Below, one piece after another: positions 1 through 9,076 of a DNA stretch of 64,000 bases (position 1 is the stretch's first letter; each line of letters starts with the position of its first letter). Under the pieces are notes generated by a model. It saw only the letters and a list, made by a program, of their open reading frames with translations. It was not told the origin of the DNA and did not search any database. Source of the DNA: a bacterium (GTDB taxonomy: Bacteria; Myxococcota; UBA727; JAUIJE01); assembly GCA_030431455.1 (NCBI GenBank), contig JAUIJE010000006.1:411182-475181 (forward strand), written 5' to 3'. A program made the position numbers and the translations under genes.

Positions 1-765
1 GCGCTCTGGTTCAACGACCGGTCGCGCATCCCCTACGCCGATCTGTACGCCGCCATCGCCAAGCTCGACGCCTGTCAGGTCTACATCTCCAACGACACCT
101 GCCACTCGGGCACGATGTTCGACACCATGCCCCGCGAAGGCGTGGCCAAGTGCCTGACCGTGGCCGCGTCGTCGGCCGGCGACACCCCCTCGAGCTGCAC
201 CAACGGTTTGTCCCAAGCGTTCACCAACCGGGTGTTCCGCGGCGAAAACCTCGCCGACGCCCTGCGCGCCGCCGCGCTCAGCCCCGGGGTGCAATCCAAC
301 CGCACCCCCGGTCAGGTCCGCACCATCCAGAACCCGTCGTGTTCGTGCGATTCGGATTGCCTGCTCTGGCTCCCCTTCGGCGACGACGGGTACCAAGGCG
401 AGCAGGACGAGGTCGAGCCCGAGGCGATGCCGTTGCCCGAGCCGGAGCCGGTGTCCGACGACTGCGCGGGCGAGACCGAGGTGGGCCGGTGCGATGGCCA
501 GACCGCGATGTACTGCGCGGAGGGCGAGCTCGTGCAGGAAGATTGTGAGGCCGAGGACGCGCAGTGCGTGTTCTTGACCGACCAGTCCCGCTACGGCTGC
601 CTCGTCACCGCGCCCGAGCCGGACAATGTGTGTGCGGACGTGCCCCCCGAGGGCGCGTGCATCGACGGCGCCGCGGTGTACTGCAACGGGGACGAGGCGT
701 TCATCTGGGACTGCGCCGCCGAGGGGCTGACCTGCGTGACCCAAGGCGAGGTGTTCTGCGGCTGA
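1..765 (+). CDS. Caspase-like (peptidase C14 family) secreted protein, C-terminal part
   Basis: The reading frame is open from the first base, so the gene begins upstream of the window. The visible part starts inside a clan CD (caspase/metacaspase-like) fold: the residues NDTCHSG encoded near bases 91-111 match the catalytic Cys strand of bacterial C14 peptidases, with the Cys codon at 100-102. After about 110 residues the fold ends in a Pro/Glu-rich spacer. Two Cys-rich modules follow, each with about six Cys (CDGQTAMYC and CIDGAAVYC are matching parts), a layout common on myxobacterial surface proteins. The catalytic His would lie upstream and cannot be checked. The family call is good for the protease remnant; substrate and cell location are unknown. 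Confidence 0.72.
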   Translation, partial: ALWFNDRSRIPYADLYAAIAKLDACQVYISNDTCHSGTMFDTMPREGVAKCLTVAASSAGDTPSSCTNGLSQAFTNRVFRGENLADALRAAALSPGVQSNRTPGQVRTIQNPSCSCDSDCLLWLPFGDDGYQGEQDEVEPEAMPLPEPEPVSDDCAGETEVGRCDGQTAMYCAEGELVQEDCEAEDAQCVFLTDQSRYGCLVTAPEPDNVCADVPPEGACIDGAAVYCNGDEAFIWDCAAEGLTCVTQGEVFCG

Positions 766-783
766 GCCGCACCCCGCAGACAG

Positions 784-814
784 AAAAACGCCCCACCGAC
801 CGGTGGGGCGTTTT
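784..814. terminator. Bidirectional rho-independent terminator
   Basis: A stem of about 10 bp (CGCCCCACCG pairing with GGTGGGGCG) is flanked by AAAAA on the left and TTTT on the right. It can end both the rightward caspase-like gene and the leftward permease operon, which converge here. Confidence 0.85.
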
Positions 815-832
815 GTGTGGGTGACGCGTCGC

Positions 833-1339
833 TCACACCGGCGAGAGGCGCACCCAGTTGGTGACCACCCGGGTGAGCACCCCGGCGAGGAGCGGCAACG
901 GGATACACACCAGGTACCGCAGCACCGCCAAGCGCATGCCCAAAAAGCCGACCTCGATGGGCAGCTTCACGAGGGCGAGCAACGAGAGCGAGCTCACATA
1001 GGTCACGAGCACCGCCGGGCTCACCCCCGCCTGGAACAGCCCGCCGGCGATGGGCAGCCCCACGATGTTGCCCGCGGGGGTCAAAAGCCCCGCGATCCAC
1101 GCCGTGACAATGCCTTTGAAGCCGGCCGCGTCCGAGAGCCACCCGTCGACAAAACCCTGAGGCAACAGCACCTCGATGGCGCCCATGATCAAAAAAGCAA
1201 ACGCCAAGATGGGCAAGAACTTCGCCCCGGTGCCGAGCGCGGATTTGCCCGCGGCCGCGAACGCCCCGTCGCCCTTTTGCCAGAGGAGCACCACCAGCAC
1301 CGCGCCGATGAGCCCCATGAAGATGAGCGCGCCCTTCAT
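833..1339 (-). CDS. Small permease (PF03773/ArsP-like half transporter)
   Basis: A 168-residue integral membrane protein with about five hydrophobic segments. The motif LTPAGNIVGLPIAGGLFQAG around residues 85-105 and the following VKLPIEVGFLGMRL resemble the half-length permease family related to ArsP-type (DUF318) transporters. Its ATG overlaps the TGA of the PEP-synthase-like gene upstream (ATGA), so the two are translationally coupled. The solute is unknown. Context suggests it works with a regulated phosphotransferase, possibly in drug or metabolite handling, but that is inference. Confidence 0.62.
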   Translation of the reverse strand: MKGALIFMGLIGAVLVVLLWQKGDGAFAAAGKSALGTGAKFLPILAFAFLIMGAIEVLLPQGFVDGWLSDAAGFKGIVTAWIAGLLTPAGNIVGLPIAGGLFQAGVSPAVLVTYVSSLSLLALVKLPIEVGFLGMRLAVLRYLVCIPLPLLAGVLTRVVTNWVRLSPV

Positions 1340-4035
1340 GCCGCGGCCCCGTCCGCGTCGTCGTCGTCGTCGTCGAGAATCGTGACCAGGCCGCTGTCCC
1401 CGTCGACGCGGATGCGCTGCCCGGTCTTGATCTTGGTCGTGGCGTCATCGACCCCCACCACCGCGGGGATGCCGTATTCGCGCGCCACCACCGAGCCGTG
1501 GGTCATCAGCCCGCCCACCTCCATGACCAACCCCGCGGCGTGCACGAACAACGGCGTCCACCCCGGGTCGGAAAAGGGCGCGACCAGAATCTCCCCGTCG
1601 TGCAACACCTCTTTGCGTGGGTCGCGCACCACCCGCGCGATGCCGACCACTTCGCCCGCCGAGGCCGCCACCCCGCCGAGGGCGCCGTCGGGCACGTCGG
1701 TGCGGGCCGCGGCCACCGGGACTTCGCCCTCGCTGGTCACCACCCGGGGCACGGTGAGGGTGCGTTGCCGCGCGTACGCGGCCCGGCGCCGCAACACCAA
1801 TGCCTGTGCATCTGAGAGCTCGCCCCGGCCGAGGGCGGCCACCTCGCGGAAGGTCAAAAACCACACGTCGTCGCCGGCCGCGAGCGCGCCTTGTTGCACC
1901 GCGCGGGCCGCGATCTGCTGCGCGGCCCGGTGCGCCTCGTCGAAGAACAGCAGCAGGTAGTACTTGCCGTGTTCGCGCAGGGCCATGTACGCGCGGGCCA
2001 TGCGGGCCAACCGCCGGATGCGGCCCCGGCGCCAAAAGGGCGCGGCCTTGGCCATGCGGTCGATCAATGCCGCTGCACGCTCGCCGGCGGCTTTGTGGTG
2101 CGCCCAGTGGTCGCCCTTTTTCCGGTCGCCCTTGGACATGCCCACGATGGACATCACCAGGCTCGAGGGGTCGTCGCGCCAGCGGGCGCTCGACGCGTCG
2201 ATCTCGCCCGGGCAGCGGTGCCCGTACCGATCGACGAACGCGTCCCACGCGGCGTAGAACGCTCCGCCCCCGGGCTTGGGGGCAAAATCGGCGCGTACGT
2301 CCTCGACCACCGTCGGGGGGTGGCCCTGTTCGAGGGCGGGCACGAGCCCGTCCACCTCCCGCGCGAGGTCGGCGACGTCGGCGAGGGCGAGGTCCATCTC
2401 GGTGGTGACGTTGCCGGTCAGGCCCCGCACGATGTCTTGTACCTCGGTGAGGGGCACGTCCTGGGGCGCGAGCTTGCCCAGGCGGTTCCAGGCGTAGCCG
2501 CCACAAATCACCACCGGGGGAAAGCCGTTGAGCAGCTGGGGCATCACCCCGTACACGACCTCGATCACCCGCAACAGGCGCGTGGACAGATCGGGGGCGT
2601 CGTCCAACCGGGCGCGCCCGTCGTCGACAACCCTCTGCAGGGTGGTCGACAACGCGGCCGCGACCCGCTCGGGGTCCTTGGCCCAGAACGCCCGCCACAG
2701 CCCCTTGAACACCGGGCGCAGCACCCGGGCGAACACCGTGTGCCGGTCCACGCGGGGGCCCGGGCCGGCGGTCACCGCGGGCCGGTCCTTGACCGCGGCG
2801 AGGCTGAGGCCGACCCGCTCGTCGACGATCTTCAGGATGCGCGGAAAAATCGCCGACAACGGAAACGTGCGCAGGGCGGCGGTGAAGTCGCCGAACACCC
2901 GGCCGCCCGCGGTGCGGATCACCGCGCTGTCATCGCTCGGCGTTTCTTTGCCGAAGGGAAAGCCGGCCTGCAAAAACGTCGCCCCGAAGGGCCGCATCGC
3001 CTCGGTCATGACCTGGATGTGGCCGATGGAGACGAAGGCGTGCACCGAGGTGTCACCCGGGGCGCGCACGGGCTCGACGAGGGGGAACAGCGAGGTGATG
3101 GCCCGGGTCTGCAACAGGTGCAATGTGCCTGCCCCGTCGATGGCCCATTCGATGTCCTGGGGCGCGCCCTGATGCGACTCGACGGTGCGGGCGAGCGCGA
3201 CCAAGCCCGCGAGCTGCGCGTCCGACAGGCAGGGCCGGGCCCGGTCCGCGTCGGGGATGGGCCGCTCCTCGGTGCCGCCCGCGGGCAGGGCAAAGATGCC
3301 CAGGGCTTTGTCCCCCACGCGGGTCTCGAGCACCCGGCCGGAGTCCTTCTCCACCCGGTAGAGGTCGGCGTTGACCTTGCCGCTCACCAGCGCTTCGCCC
3401 AGGCCATAGCTCGCGTCGATGCTGCACACCCCGCGGTGTTGGCTCACCGGGTCGGCGGTGAACAAGATGCCGCTCACCGCGGGCTCGACCATCTGCTGCA
3501 CCACCACCGCCAAGGCCGCGCCCTCGTCGGCAAAACCGTGCTGGCGCCGGTACAGCACCGCACGATCTGTGAACAGCGAGCCCCAGCAGCGCTGCACCGC
3601 GCGCAGCAATGTCTCTTCATCGTGCAGGTTGAGCACGGTGTCTTGCTGTCCCGCGAAGCTCGCCTCGGCCAAGTCCTCGAGGGTCGCGCTCGAACGGGCC
3701 GCGACCTTCAACGTGTCGCCCAGCGCCCGGTACGCGGCGACAATGGCCGCGCGCAGCTCATCGGGCAGGGCCGCGCCCTCGATGATGTCGCGCACCCGCG
3801 CGGCCTCGACGCGCACCTGTTCGACGTCGCTGGGCCCAAGACCGGCCAAGCGGTCGAGCCCGAGGTCGAGCCCGGCCACGAACCGTTCGTAGGCGTCGGT
3901 GCCGACCACGAAGAACGTCGGCACCGGCAAGCCCGCGCGCGTCATGCGCAACAGGTTGAGCCCTTTGCCGCCCACCGCGGACAAGGGCGCGTCCGCCCCC
4001 GCCTCGAACACCCACGTGCCGCCCGGTTCGGTCAT
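1336..4035 (-). CDS. PEP synthase / rifampin phosphotransferase-like enzyme
   Basis: An 899-residue protein of the PEP-utilising family. The N-terminus has the pyruvate-phosphate-dikinase ATP-grasp domain (GGKGLNLLRM near residue 20). The middle carries SIGHIQVMTEAM and RYGHRCPGEID, which are closer to rifampin phosphotransferases and their relatives than to housekeeping PpsA. The C-terminus has the swivelling phospho-His domain with GGLMTHGSVVARE; the His is near residue 846. An acidic run of six Asp lies just before the end. The start is placed at 4035, not at the upstream ATG at 4071, because this ATG overlaps the TGA of the TetR gene (CAATGA) and follows GGAG. The usual chemistry transfers the beta-phosphate of ATP to a substrate through the His. 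Whether that substrate is pyruvate or a drug cannot be told. Confidence 0.75.
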   Translation of the reverse strand: MTEPGGTWVFEAGADAPLSAVGGKGLNLLRMTRAGLPVPTFFVVGTDAYERFVAGLDLGLDRLAGLGPSDVEQVRVEAARVRDIIEGAALPDELRAAIVAAYRALGDTLKVAARSSATLEDLAEASFAGQQDTVLNLHDEETLLRAVQRCWGSLFTDRAVLYRRQHGFADEGAALAVVVQQMVEPAVSGILFTADPVSQHRGVCSIDASYGLGEALVSGKVNADLYRVEKDSGRVLETRVGDKALGIFALPAGGTEERPIPDADRARPCLSDAQLAGLVALARTVESHQGAPQDIEWAIDGAGTLHLLQTRAITSLFPLVEPVRAPGDTSVHAFVSIGHIQVMTEAMRPFGATFLQAGFPFGKETPSDDSAVIRTAGGRVFGDFTAALRTFPLSAIFPRILKIVDERVGLSLAAVKDRPAVTAGPGPRVDRHTVFARVLRPVFKGLWRAFWAKDPERVAAALSTTLQRVVDDGRARLDDAPDLSTRLLRVIEVVYGVMPQLLNGFPPVVICGGYAWNRLGKLAPQDVPLTEVQDIVRGLTGNVTTEMDLALADVADLAREVDGLVPALEQGHPPTVVEDVRADFAPKPGGGAFYAAWDAFVDRYGHRCPGEIDASSARWRDDPSSLVMSIVGMSKGDRKKGDHWAHHKAAGERAAALIDRMAKAAPFWRRGRIRRLARMARAYMALREHGKYYLLLFFDEAHRAAQQIAARAVQQGALAAGDDVWFLTFREVAALGRGELSDAQALVLRRRAAYARQRTLTVPRVVTSEGEVPVAAARTDVPDGALGGVAASAGEVVGIARVVRDPRKEVLHDGEILVAPFSDPGWTPLFVHAAGLVMEVGGLMTHGSVVAREYGIPAVVGVDDATTKIKTGQRIRVDGDSGLVTILDDDDDDADGAAA

Positions 4036-4805
4036 TGTGTCGCTCCGTGGAGAAACAGCTGCACCAGCCATGTCGCCTCCTCTTCGGTGTCGTCGGTGCG
4101 GGGGGGCAAAAGCGCCGCCCCGGTGAGCAGCGAGACAAACCCCATCACCAATGGAACTGGGTCTTGTTCGGGCAGGTGGCCCGCGCGCATCTGGGCCACG
4201 AAGTAGCGGCCGAGGGCGTCGCGGGTGGTGCGCTGGTTGCCCCGCAGCCGGTCGAGCATCCCCGCGCCTTCGCCGGCCAGCGACGTGCCCACCAGGCCAC
4301 GGTAGCGCCGAATGAACACGAGCATGCGCACCGCCACCGGCCGCAAGACCTCGTCGAGAGGCCCGTCGGCCTGTTCCAAAAACGCCATCGCCTCGTTGCG
4401 CGGGGAGATGCCGGCGACGAAGGCGCGCAGCAGCCCTTCGCGGTCCGAGAAGATGCGGTAGATGGTCACCGGCGAGACCTGGGCCTTGGCCGCGATCTCA
4501 TCGACGGTGACGTTCTCGATGCCGCGGGTGCCGAACAGCGCGTCGGCCGCGGCGAGGATGCGGTCTTTGGCCGGGCCCATGCCGGGCACGTCGTGGCCGG
4601 CCGCGGCCACCTTCTTGAGCACATCGTCGCCGCTGCCCGCGAAGCGGTAGAGGGCCGGGCGCGACACGCCGAGTGTCCGGGCCAGGGCGGTCATGGAGAA
4701 ACGATCCTGGGCCACGAGCTGGGCCGCGTGGTCGACGACCACGGCCTCGGTGAGGCTGTCGGGGACGGGAATGAGATCAGGCTTGGACATCTGCAAGATA
4801 GACAT
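4032..4805 (-). CDS. TetR-family regulator with two helix-turn-helix segments
   Basis: About 257 residues. A canonical TetR_N domain sits at roughly 75-125 (VTVDEIAAKAQVSPVTIYRI). A second HTH-like segment precedes it at about 35-65 (MTALARTLGVSRPALYRFAG), so the protein carries tandem HTH units; single-HTH is normal for the family. ATG at 4805 is preferred over an in-frame TTG at 4814; another ATG lies at 4790. No clear ribosome site precedes any of them. It heads an operon coupled by ATGA overlaps to the PEP-synthase-like gene and the permease, so it most likely represses that operon. Confidence 0.8.
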   Translation of the reverse strand: MSILQMSKPDLIPVPDSLTEAVVVDHAAQLVAQDRFSMTALARTLGVSRPALYRFAGSGDDVLKKVAAAGHDVPGMGPAKDRILAAADALFGTRGIENVTVDEIAAKAQVSPVTIYRIFSDREGLLRAFVAGISPRNEAMAFLEQADGPLDEVLRPVAVRMLVFIRRYRGLVGTSLAGEGAGMLDRLRGNQRTTRDALGRYFVAQMRAGHLPEQDPVPLVMGFVSLLTGAALLPPRTDDTEEEATWLVQLFLHGATQ

Positions 4806-4806
4806 T

Positions 4807-4816
4807 ACTTGCAAGT
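4807..4816. promoter_or_regulatory. Candidate TetR operator palindrome
   Basis: ACTTGCAAGT is a perfect 10-bp palindrome directly upstream of the TetR start. A related half, CTTGCA on the minus strand, recurs about 15 bp downstream. The position fits autoregulation, but there is no second copy elsewhere in the window to support it. Confidence 0.35.
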
Positions 4817-4830
4817 GTTCGGGCCTGTCA

Positions 4831-4875
4831 AACGAAAGCCCCGACCCGCGTCCACACGCCAGATCGGGGCTCTTT
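4831..4875 (-). terminator. Rho-independent terminator of mrp
   Basis: AGCCCCGA (4837-4844) pairs with TCGGGGCT (4864-4871). On the minus strand the stem is followed by a T-rich tract (TTTCGTTT). It lies between the stop of mrp and the TetR gene on the same strand, separating the two transcription units. Confidence 0.75.
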
Positions 4876-4886
4876 GGCAGGGGGCC

Positions 4887-6086
4887 CTAGCTCAGAATGG
4901 GCAGGCCGCCCTTGGGTCCCGGCTTTTTGGGGGTCCCGGAGATCGAGATCGCCGGCCCGAGGGATTGCTGCATGTTTTGTTCGCCGGTGACCGCGAGGGT
5001 GGTGGCGACGTTCTGCGCGAGCTCGATGAAGGCCTTTGCCGACGCGCTCTCGGGGTGTTCGATCACCACCGGGGTGCCGGCGTCGCCCGCGCTGCGCACG
5101 GACACCTCGATGGGGATCTCGCCGAGGAAGTCGAGGCCGAGCTTGTCCGCGGCCTGGTGGGCTCCCCCGTGGGCGAAGATCTCATGCCGCTTGTCACAGT
5201 TGTCGCAGATGAAGTAGCTCATGTTCTCGACGAGGCCGAGGGACGGGATGCCGACCTTATCGAACATGTTCTTGGCCCGGATGACGTCGGCCAGGGCCAC
5301 GTCTTGCGGGGTGGACACGATCACCGCGCCGGTGACGAGGATCTGTTGGGCGATGGTGAGGTGGATGTCGCCGGTGCCGGGGGGCAGGTCGACCACCAGG
5401 TAGTCGAGCTCGTCCCAGGCCACGTCGCGGAACATCTGCATCGAGGCGGACGCGATCATCGGGCCGCGCCACACCATGGGCTGGTCCATGTCGACGAGAA
5501 AACCCATGCTCATCAGCTTGAGGCCGTGCCGGGTCATGGGCAGGAGCTTGGGGCGCTCGTCGTTTTCGCCGGGGATGGTGCCCGGGCGCGCGCCGTCTTG
5601 GATGCCGAGCATGGTGGGCACCGAGGGCCCGTACACGTCGGCGTCGAGCAGCCCGACCTTGCAGCCGAGCTTGGCCAACGCCGCGGCGAAGTTGGCCGCC
5701 ACCGTCGACTTGCCCACGCCCCCCTTGCCCGAGGCGATGAGCAGCACGTTCTGGATGCCGGGCAGGGCTTGTTGCTCCTTGCCGCTGCCCGCGGCGGGCA
5801 GGACGTTGGACAGGATCTTGAGCTCGACCTCGGCGACGGAGAGCGCGGTCTTGGCCTTTTCGATCACCTCTTGCTCGAGCGCCGCCCGGCCGGACAAGGC
5901 GAGGGTGGGCAGGATGAGCTCGACGGTGACGTGGTCTTTTTTGGTCTGCTCGGCCGCGCCCACCCACTCGAGGGACACGATGTCCTGGTCAAACGCGGGA
6001 TGACGCACCGCGCGCAATGCCTCCTCGAGGGTGGCTTGTTGGTCCGCGGACAACGCGGCCGGCTTTTTCGAAAAACCCAGAACCAT
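4887..6086 (-). CDS. mrp: Mrp/NBP35-family iron-sulfur carrier ATPase (ApbC)
   Basis: 399 residues. The N-terminal 80 or so residues form a DUF59/MIP18-type domain (LEEALRAVRHPAFDQDIVSL). It is followed by a deviant Walker A P-loop ATPase, GKGGVGKST, near residue 120. YFICDNCDKRHEIF supplies the CxxC that in this family bridges a [4Fe-4S] cluster at a dimer interface. The family delivers Fe-S clusters to apoproteins in the cytosol. A good ribosome site (GCAGGAGG) lies 6 bases before the ATG. The gene is divergent from the thiamine operon, whose ThiC needs a [4Fe-4S] cluster; that link is suggestive only. Confidence 0.92.
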   Translation of the reverse strand: MVLGFSKKPAALSADQQATLEEALRAVRHPAFDQDIVSLEWVGAAEQTKKDHVTVELILPTLALSGRAALEQEVIEKAKTALSVAEVELKILSNVLPAAGSGKEQQALPGIQNVLLIASGKGGVGKSTVAANFAAALAKLGCKVGLLDADVYGPSVPTMLGIQDGARPGTIPGENDERPKLLPMTRHGLKLMSMGFLVDMDQPMVWRGPMIASASMQMFRDVAWDELDYLVVDLPPGTGDIHLTIAQQILVTGAVIVSTPQDVALADVIRAKNMFDKVGIPSLGLVENMSYFICDNCDKRHEIFAHGGAHQAADKLGLDFLGEIPIEVSVRSAGDAGTPVVIEHPESASAKAFIELAQNVATTLAVTGEQNMQQSLGPAISISGTPKKPGPKGGLPILS

Positions 6087-6205
6087 GTGTGGCCTCCTGC
6101 GGATCGCTTAGGAACGGCCTCGCAGCGTGTCAATGAGCGGCGTTCGGCCCGCGGTCCCGGGCGCCAGGGCGTTGCTGTTTCGGCCCAACCCGCTAAACGA
6201 CGGCC

Positions 6206-6409
6206 ATGCGCATCGCGGTGAACGGAACAAGCCAAGAGCTGCCCGCCGAGGTCGAGAGCGTGCAGGACCTGGTCTCGACGCTGGCCTTGGCCCAAGAGCA
6301 AGTCGCGGTGGAGCACAACGGCGCCATCGTTCGTCGCGCGGCGTGGCCGAAGGTCGCGCTCGCCGACGGGGATGTGGTCGAGATCGTGACCCTGGTCGGG
6401 GGAGGATGA
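6206..6409 (+). CDS. thiS: ThiS sulfur-carrier protein
   Basis: 67 residues with the ubiquitin-like fold pattern [13 protein letters not shown]...[10 protein letters not shown] and a C-terminal GGG. The terminal Gly is the thiocarboxylated end that donates sulfur for thiazole formation. Length is normal for ThiS. It is the first gene of thiS-thiG-thiC-thiE; its stop lies one base before the thiG start. No ThiF adenylyltransferase is encoded in the window, so activation must come from elsewhere. Confidence 0.92.
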   Translation: MRIAVNGTSQELPAEVESVQDLVSTLALAQEQVAVEHNGAIVRRAAWPKVALADGDVVEIVTLVGGG

Positions 6410-6410
6410 C

Positions 6411-7211
6411 ATGGCAGCGTTGACCGTCGGCTCGGTGGAGCTGCAAAGCCGGCTCATCGTGGGCACCGGCAAATACAAAAACCTCGACGAGGCCGAGACC
6501 TGCCTGCGCGTGTCCGAAGCCGACATGGTCACGGTGGCGATCCGGCGCGTGCCCCAAGCGGCCCCCGGCGAGCGCAGCTTGTGGGACGTCATCCCCGAGG
6601 GCATGCACATCCTGCCCAACACCGCGGGCTGCTACACCGAGGACGATTGTGTGCGCACCGCGCATCTCGCCCGGGAGCTGCTCGGCGAAGAGCGCGGAAA
6701 GTGCATCAAGGTCGAGGTCATCGGGGACGAAAAGACGCTGTTCCCCGACGTGGCCGCCACCATCGCCGCGACCAAGCGGCTGGTGGACGAAGGCTTCATC
6801 TGTATGCCGTACATCACCGACGACCCCGTGAGCTGCTTGAAGCTGCTCGACGCGGGGGCGCACGCGGTGATGCCGCTGGCCGCCCCCATCGGGTCGGGCC
6901 TCGGGATTCGCAACCCCTACAACCTCAAGATCATCCTCGAGCAGGTCCGGGAAAAAGCCCCCGGCGTGCCCGTCATCGTCGACGCCGGGGTGGGCACCGC
7001 GTCGGACGCGGCCTTCGCCATGGAGATGGGCGTCGACGGCATCCTGATGAACACCGCCATCGCCCAAGCCAAGGACGCGCCCAAGATGGCGGTGGCCATG
7101 CGCGACGCGGTGCGGGCCGGCCGCATGGCGTTCGAGGCCGGGCGCATTCCGCGCAAGCTCTACGCCACCGCCTCGAGCCCCCTCGAGGGCACGCTGCCCT
7201 CGCTCAACTAG
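6411..7211 (+). CDS. thiG: Thiazole synthase ThiG
   Basis: 266 residues, full length. ThiG condenses deoxyxylulose-5-phosphate, dehydroglycine and ThiS thiocarboxylate into the thiazole phosphate moiety. Family signatures are visible: [11 protein letters not shown] near the N-terminus, [28 protein letters not shown], and [20 protein letters not shown] with the phosphate-binding loop. The ribosome site GGGGGAGG lies within the end of thiS, two codons upstream, so the two are probably translated together. Confidence 0.95.
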   Translation: MAALTVGSVELQSRLIVGTGKYKNLDEAETCLRVSEADMVTVAIRRVPQAAPGERSLWDVIPEGMHILPNTAGCYTEDDCVRTAHLARELLGEERGKCIKVEVIGDEKTLFPDVAATIAATKRLVDEGFICMPYITDDPVSCLKLLDAGAHAVMPLAAPIGSGLGIRNPYNLKIILEQVREKAPGVPVIVDAGVGTASDAAFAMEMGVDGILMNTAIAQAKDAPKMAVAMRDAVRAGRMAFEAGRIPRKLYATASSPLEGTLPSLN

Positions 7212-7262
7212 CCTCCCCTCGCCCCACCGGCTCTTCACAGTTTCTTGATCCCGGACACCGAC

Positions 7263-9047
7263 ATGCCGACCTTCCAACGCTTCGACTACCCCGCCCTCGG
7301 CGAAAACCCCAGCACCGCAAAAGACGGCACCACCCCCGGCAGCTTTGCCCTCAAAGCCCACATCGGCAGCGCGCTTCCGTTCAGCTCGCCCGACACCCCC
7401 GGCATGCCCGCCCCGTCGGACAAGACCGCGTGGGACTTCATGCCCGACGACTGGACCAAGAACGACGACGGAAGCTGGTCGGCGCCGGCGGGTTTTGTCC
7501 CCGTGACTCAACTCGAACACGCGCGGCTTGGCACCATCACCCCCGAGATGGAGCGCGTGGCCGCCCGGGAGCCGCACCTCACCGCCGTCCAGGTGCGCGA
7601 CGAGGTCGCCGCGGGCCGCATGGTCATCCCCGCGAACAAGAACCACCTGCGCCACAACCTCGACCCCATGGCCATCGGCCGCGCGGCCAAGACCAAAATC
7701 AACGCGAACATGGGCGCGTCCCCGGTCAGCTCCGGCACCGACGAGGAAGTGGAAAAACTCCACTGGGCGGTCAAATGGGGCGCGGACACGGTGATGGATT
7801 TGTCGACGGGGGGCGACCTCGACAAGACCCGCGCCGCGATCATCGAAAACAGCACCGTGCCCATCGGCACCGTGCCGATCTACTCCATGATCATCGGCCG
7901 GCAGATCGAGGACCTCGACAAACAAGCGGTGCTCGACACCTTGGCCCACCAAGCCGATCAAGGCGTGGACTACTTCACCATTCACGCCGGCGTGCTGAAA
8001 GAACACTTGCCGTTCGTCAAAGACCGGCTCATCGGCATTGTGTCCCGGGGGGGCTCGCTCCTCGCCAAATGGATGCTCCACCACGACAAGCAGAACCTGA
8101 TGTACACCATCTGGGAAGACATGTGCGACGTGATGCGCGAACGGGACGTGACCTTCTCCATCGGGGACGGGCTGCGCCCGGGCGGCCTGGCCGACGCCAG
8201 TGACATTGCCCAGCTGAAAGAGCTCGAGACCCTGGGCGAGCTCACCGAACGCGCCTGGAAAAAGGGCGTGCAGGTGATGGTCGAGGGGCCGGGGCACGTG
8301 CCGTTCGATCAGATCGAGTTCAACATGAAAGCCCAGCGCGCGGCCTGCCACGGCGCGCCGTTTTACGTGCTCGGGCCCCTCGTGACCGACATCTTCCCCG
8401 GCTACGACCACATCACGTCCGCCATCGGGGCCACCGCCGCCGGCTACCACGGCGCGTCCATGCTCTGTTACGTGACCCCCAAAGAGCACCTCGGCCTGCC
8501 CAAGAAGGACGACGTGAAGCAGGGCTGCGTGGCGTACAAAATCGCCGCCCACGCCGCCGACGTGGCCCTCGGCATCCCCCACACCCGGGACCGCGACGAC
8601 GAGCTCACCAAGGCCCGGGCCGCGCTCCACTGGGAAAAACACTTCGAGCTCAGCTTCGACCCCGACCTCGCCCGCGCCTACCACGACGAGGATCTCGACG
8701 TGGACACCGACTTCTGCGCGATGTGTGGCCACGACTGGTGCTCGGTCCGCATCAGCAAAGAAATCCAAGAGTTCGCGTCGGGCAAAGCCGATGACTACGC
8801 CTGGGAAAAGCCCCAGGTGAGCGCGGCCCTCACCGACGAGCAAAAGGCCATTCTCGAACAGCGCGGTCACCTCTCGCCCGACGAGATTCACCGCTTGGCG
8901 AGCAAGACCAAAAAGAAGCTCGGCAAAGACGGCGACAAGGCCGCGTGCCACTCGGACACCACCGACGCGGACAAAGCTTTGGCCCTGCAACAGGCCGAGC
9001 TCGTCTCGCTCACGCCCTCGAAAAAGGGCATGCGCAAGACCGCCTAG
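7263..9047 (+). CDS. thiC: Phosphomethylpyrimidine synthase ThiC
   Basis: About 594 residues. ThiC is a radical-SAM enzyme that converts aminoimidazole ribotide to HMP-phosphate. The C-terminal cluster motif is intact as [12 protein letters not shown] (CxxCxxxxC). Substrate-site segments are conserved, e.g. [17 protein letters not shown] and HNLDPMAIG. The ATG at 7263 is chosen over an in-frame TTG at 7245; neither has a strong ribosome site. It lies 51 bases after thiG. No TPP riboswitch sequence is seen before thiS or before thiC. Confidence 0.95.
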   Translation: MPTFQRFDYPALGENPSTAKDGTTPGSFALKAHIGSALPFSSPDTPGMPAPSDKTAWDFMPDDWTKNDDGSWSAPAGFVPVTQLEHARLGTITPEMERVAAREPHLTAVQVRDEVAAGRMVIPANKNHLRHNLDPMAIGRAAKTKINANMGASPVSSGTDEEVEKLHWAVKWGADTVMDLSTGGDLDKTRAAIIENSTVPIGTVPIYSMIIGRQIEDLDKQAVLDTLAHQADQGVDYFTIHAGVLKEHLPFVKDRLIGIVSRGGSLLAKWMLHHDKQNLMYTIWEDMCDVMRERDVTFSIGDGLRPGGLADASDIAQLKELETLGELTERAWKKGVQVMVEGPGHVPFDQIEFNMKAQRAACHGAPFYVLGPLVTDIFPGYDHITSAIGATAAGYHGASMLCYVTPKEHLGLPKKDDVKQGCVAYKIAAHAADVALGIPHTRDRDDELTKARAALHWEKHFELSFDPDLARAYHDEDLDVDTDFCAMCGHDWCSVRISKEIQEFASGKADDYAWEKPQVSAALTDEQKAILEQRGHLSPDEIHRLASKTKKKLGKDGDKAACHSDTTDADKALALQQAELVSLTPSKKGMRKTA

Positions 9048-9076
9048 GGCAGGGACCGAAACGAGAGAGGCGCGCG

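Noticed and set aside
6087..6205. TPP riboswitch before thiS
   Set aside because: The conserved CTGAGA and ACCTG blocks of the THI element are not found in either this gap or the one before thiC.
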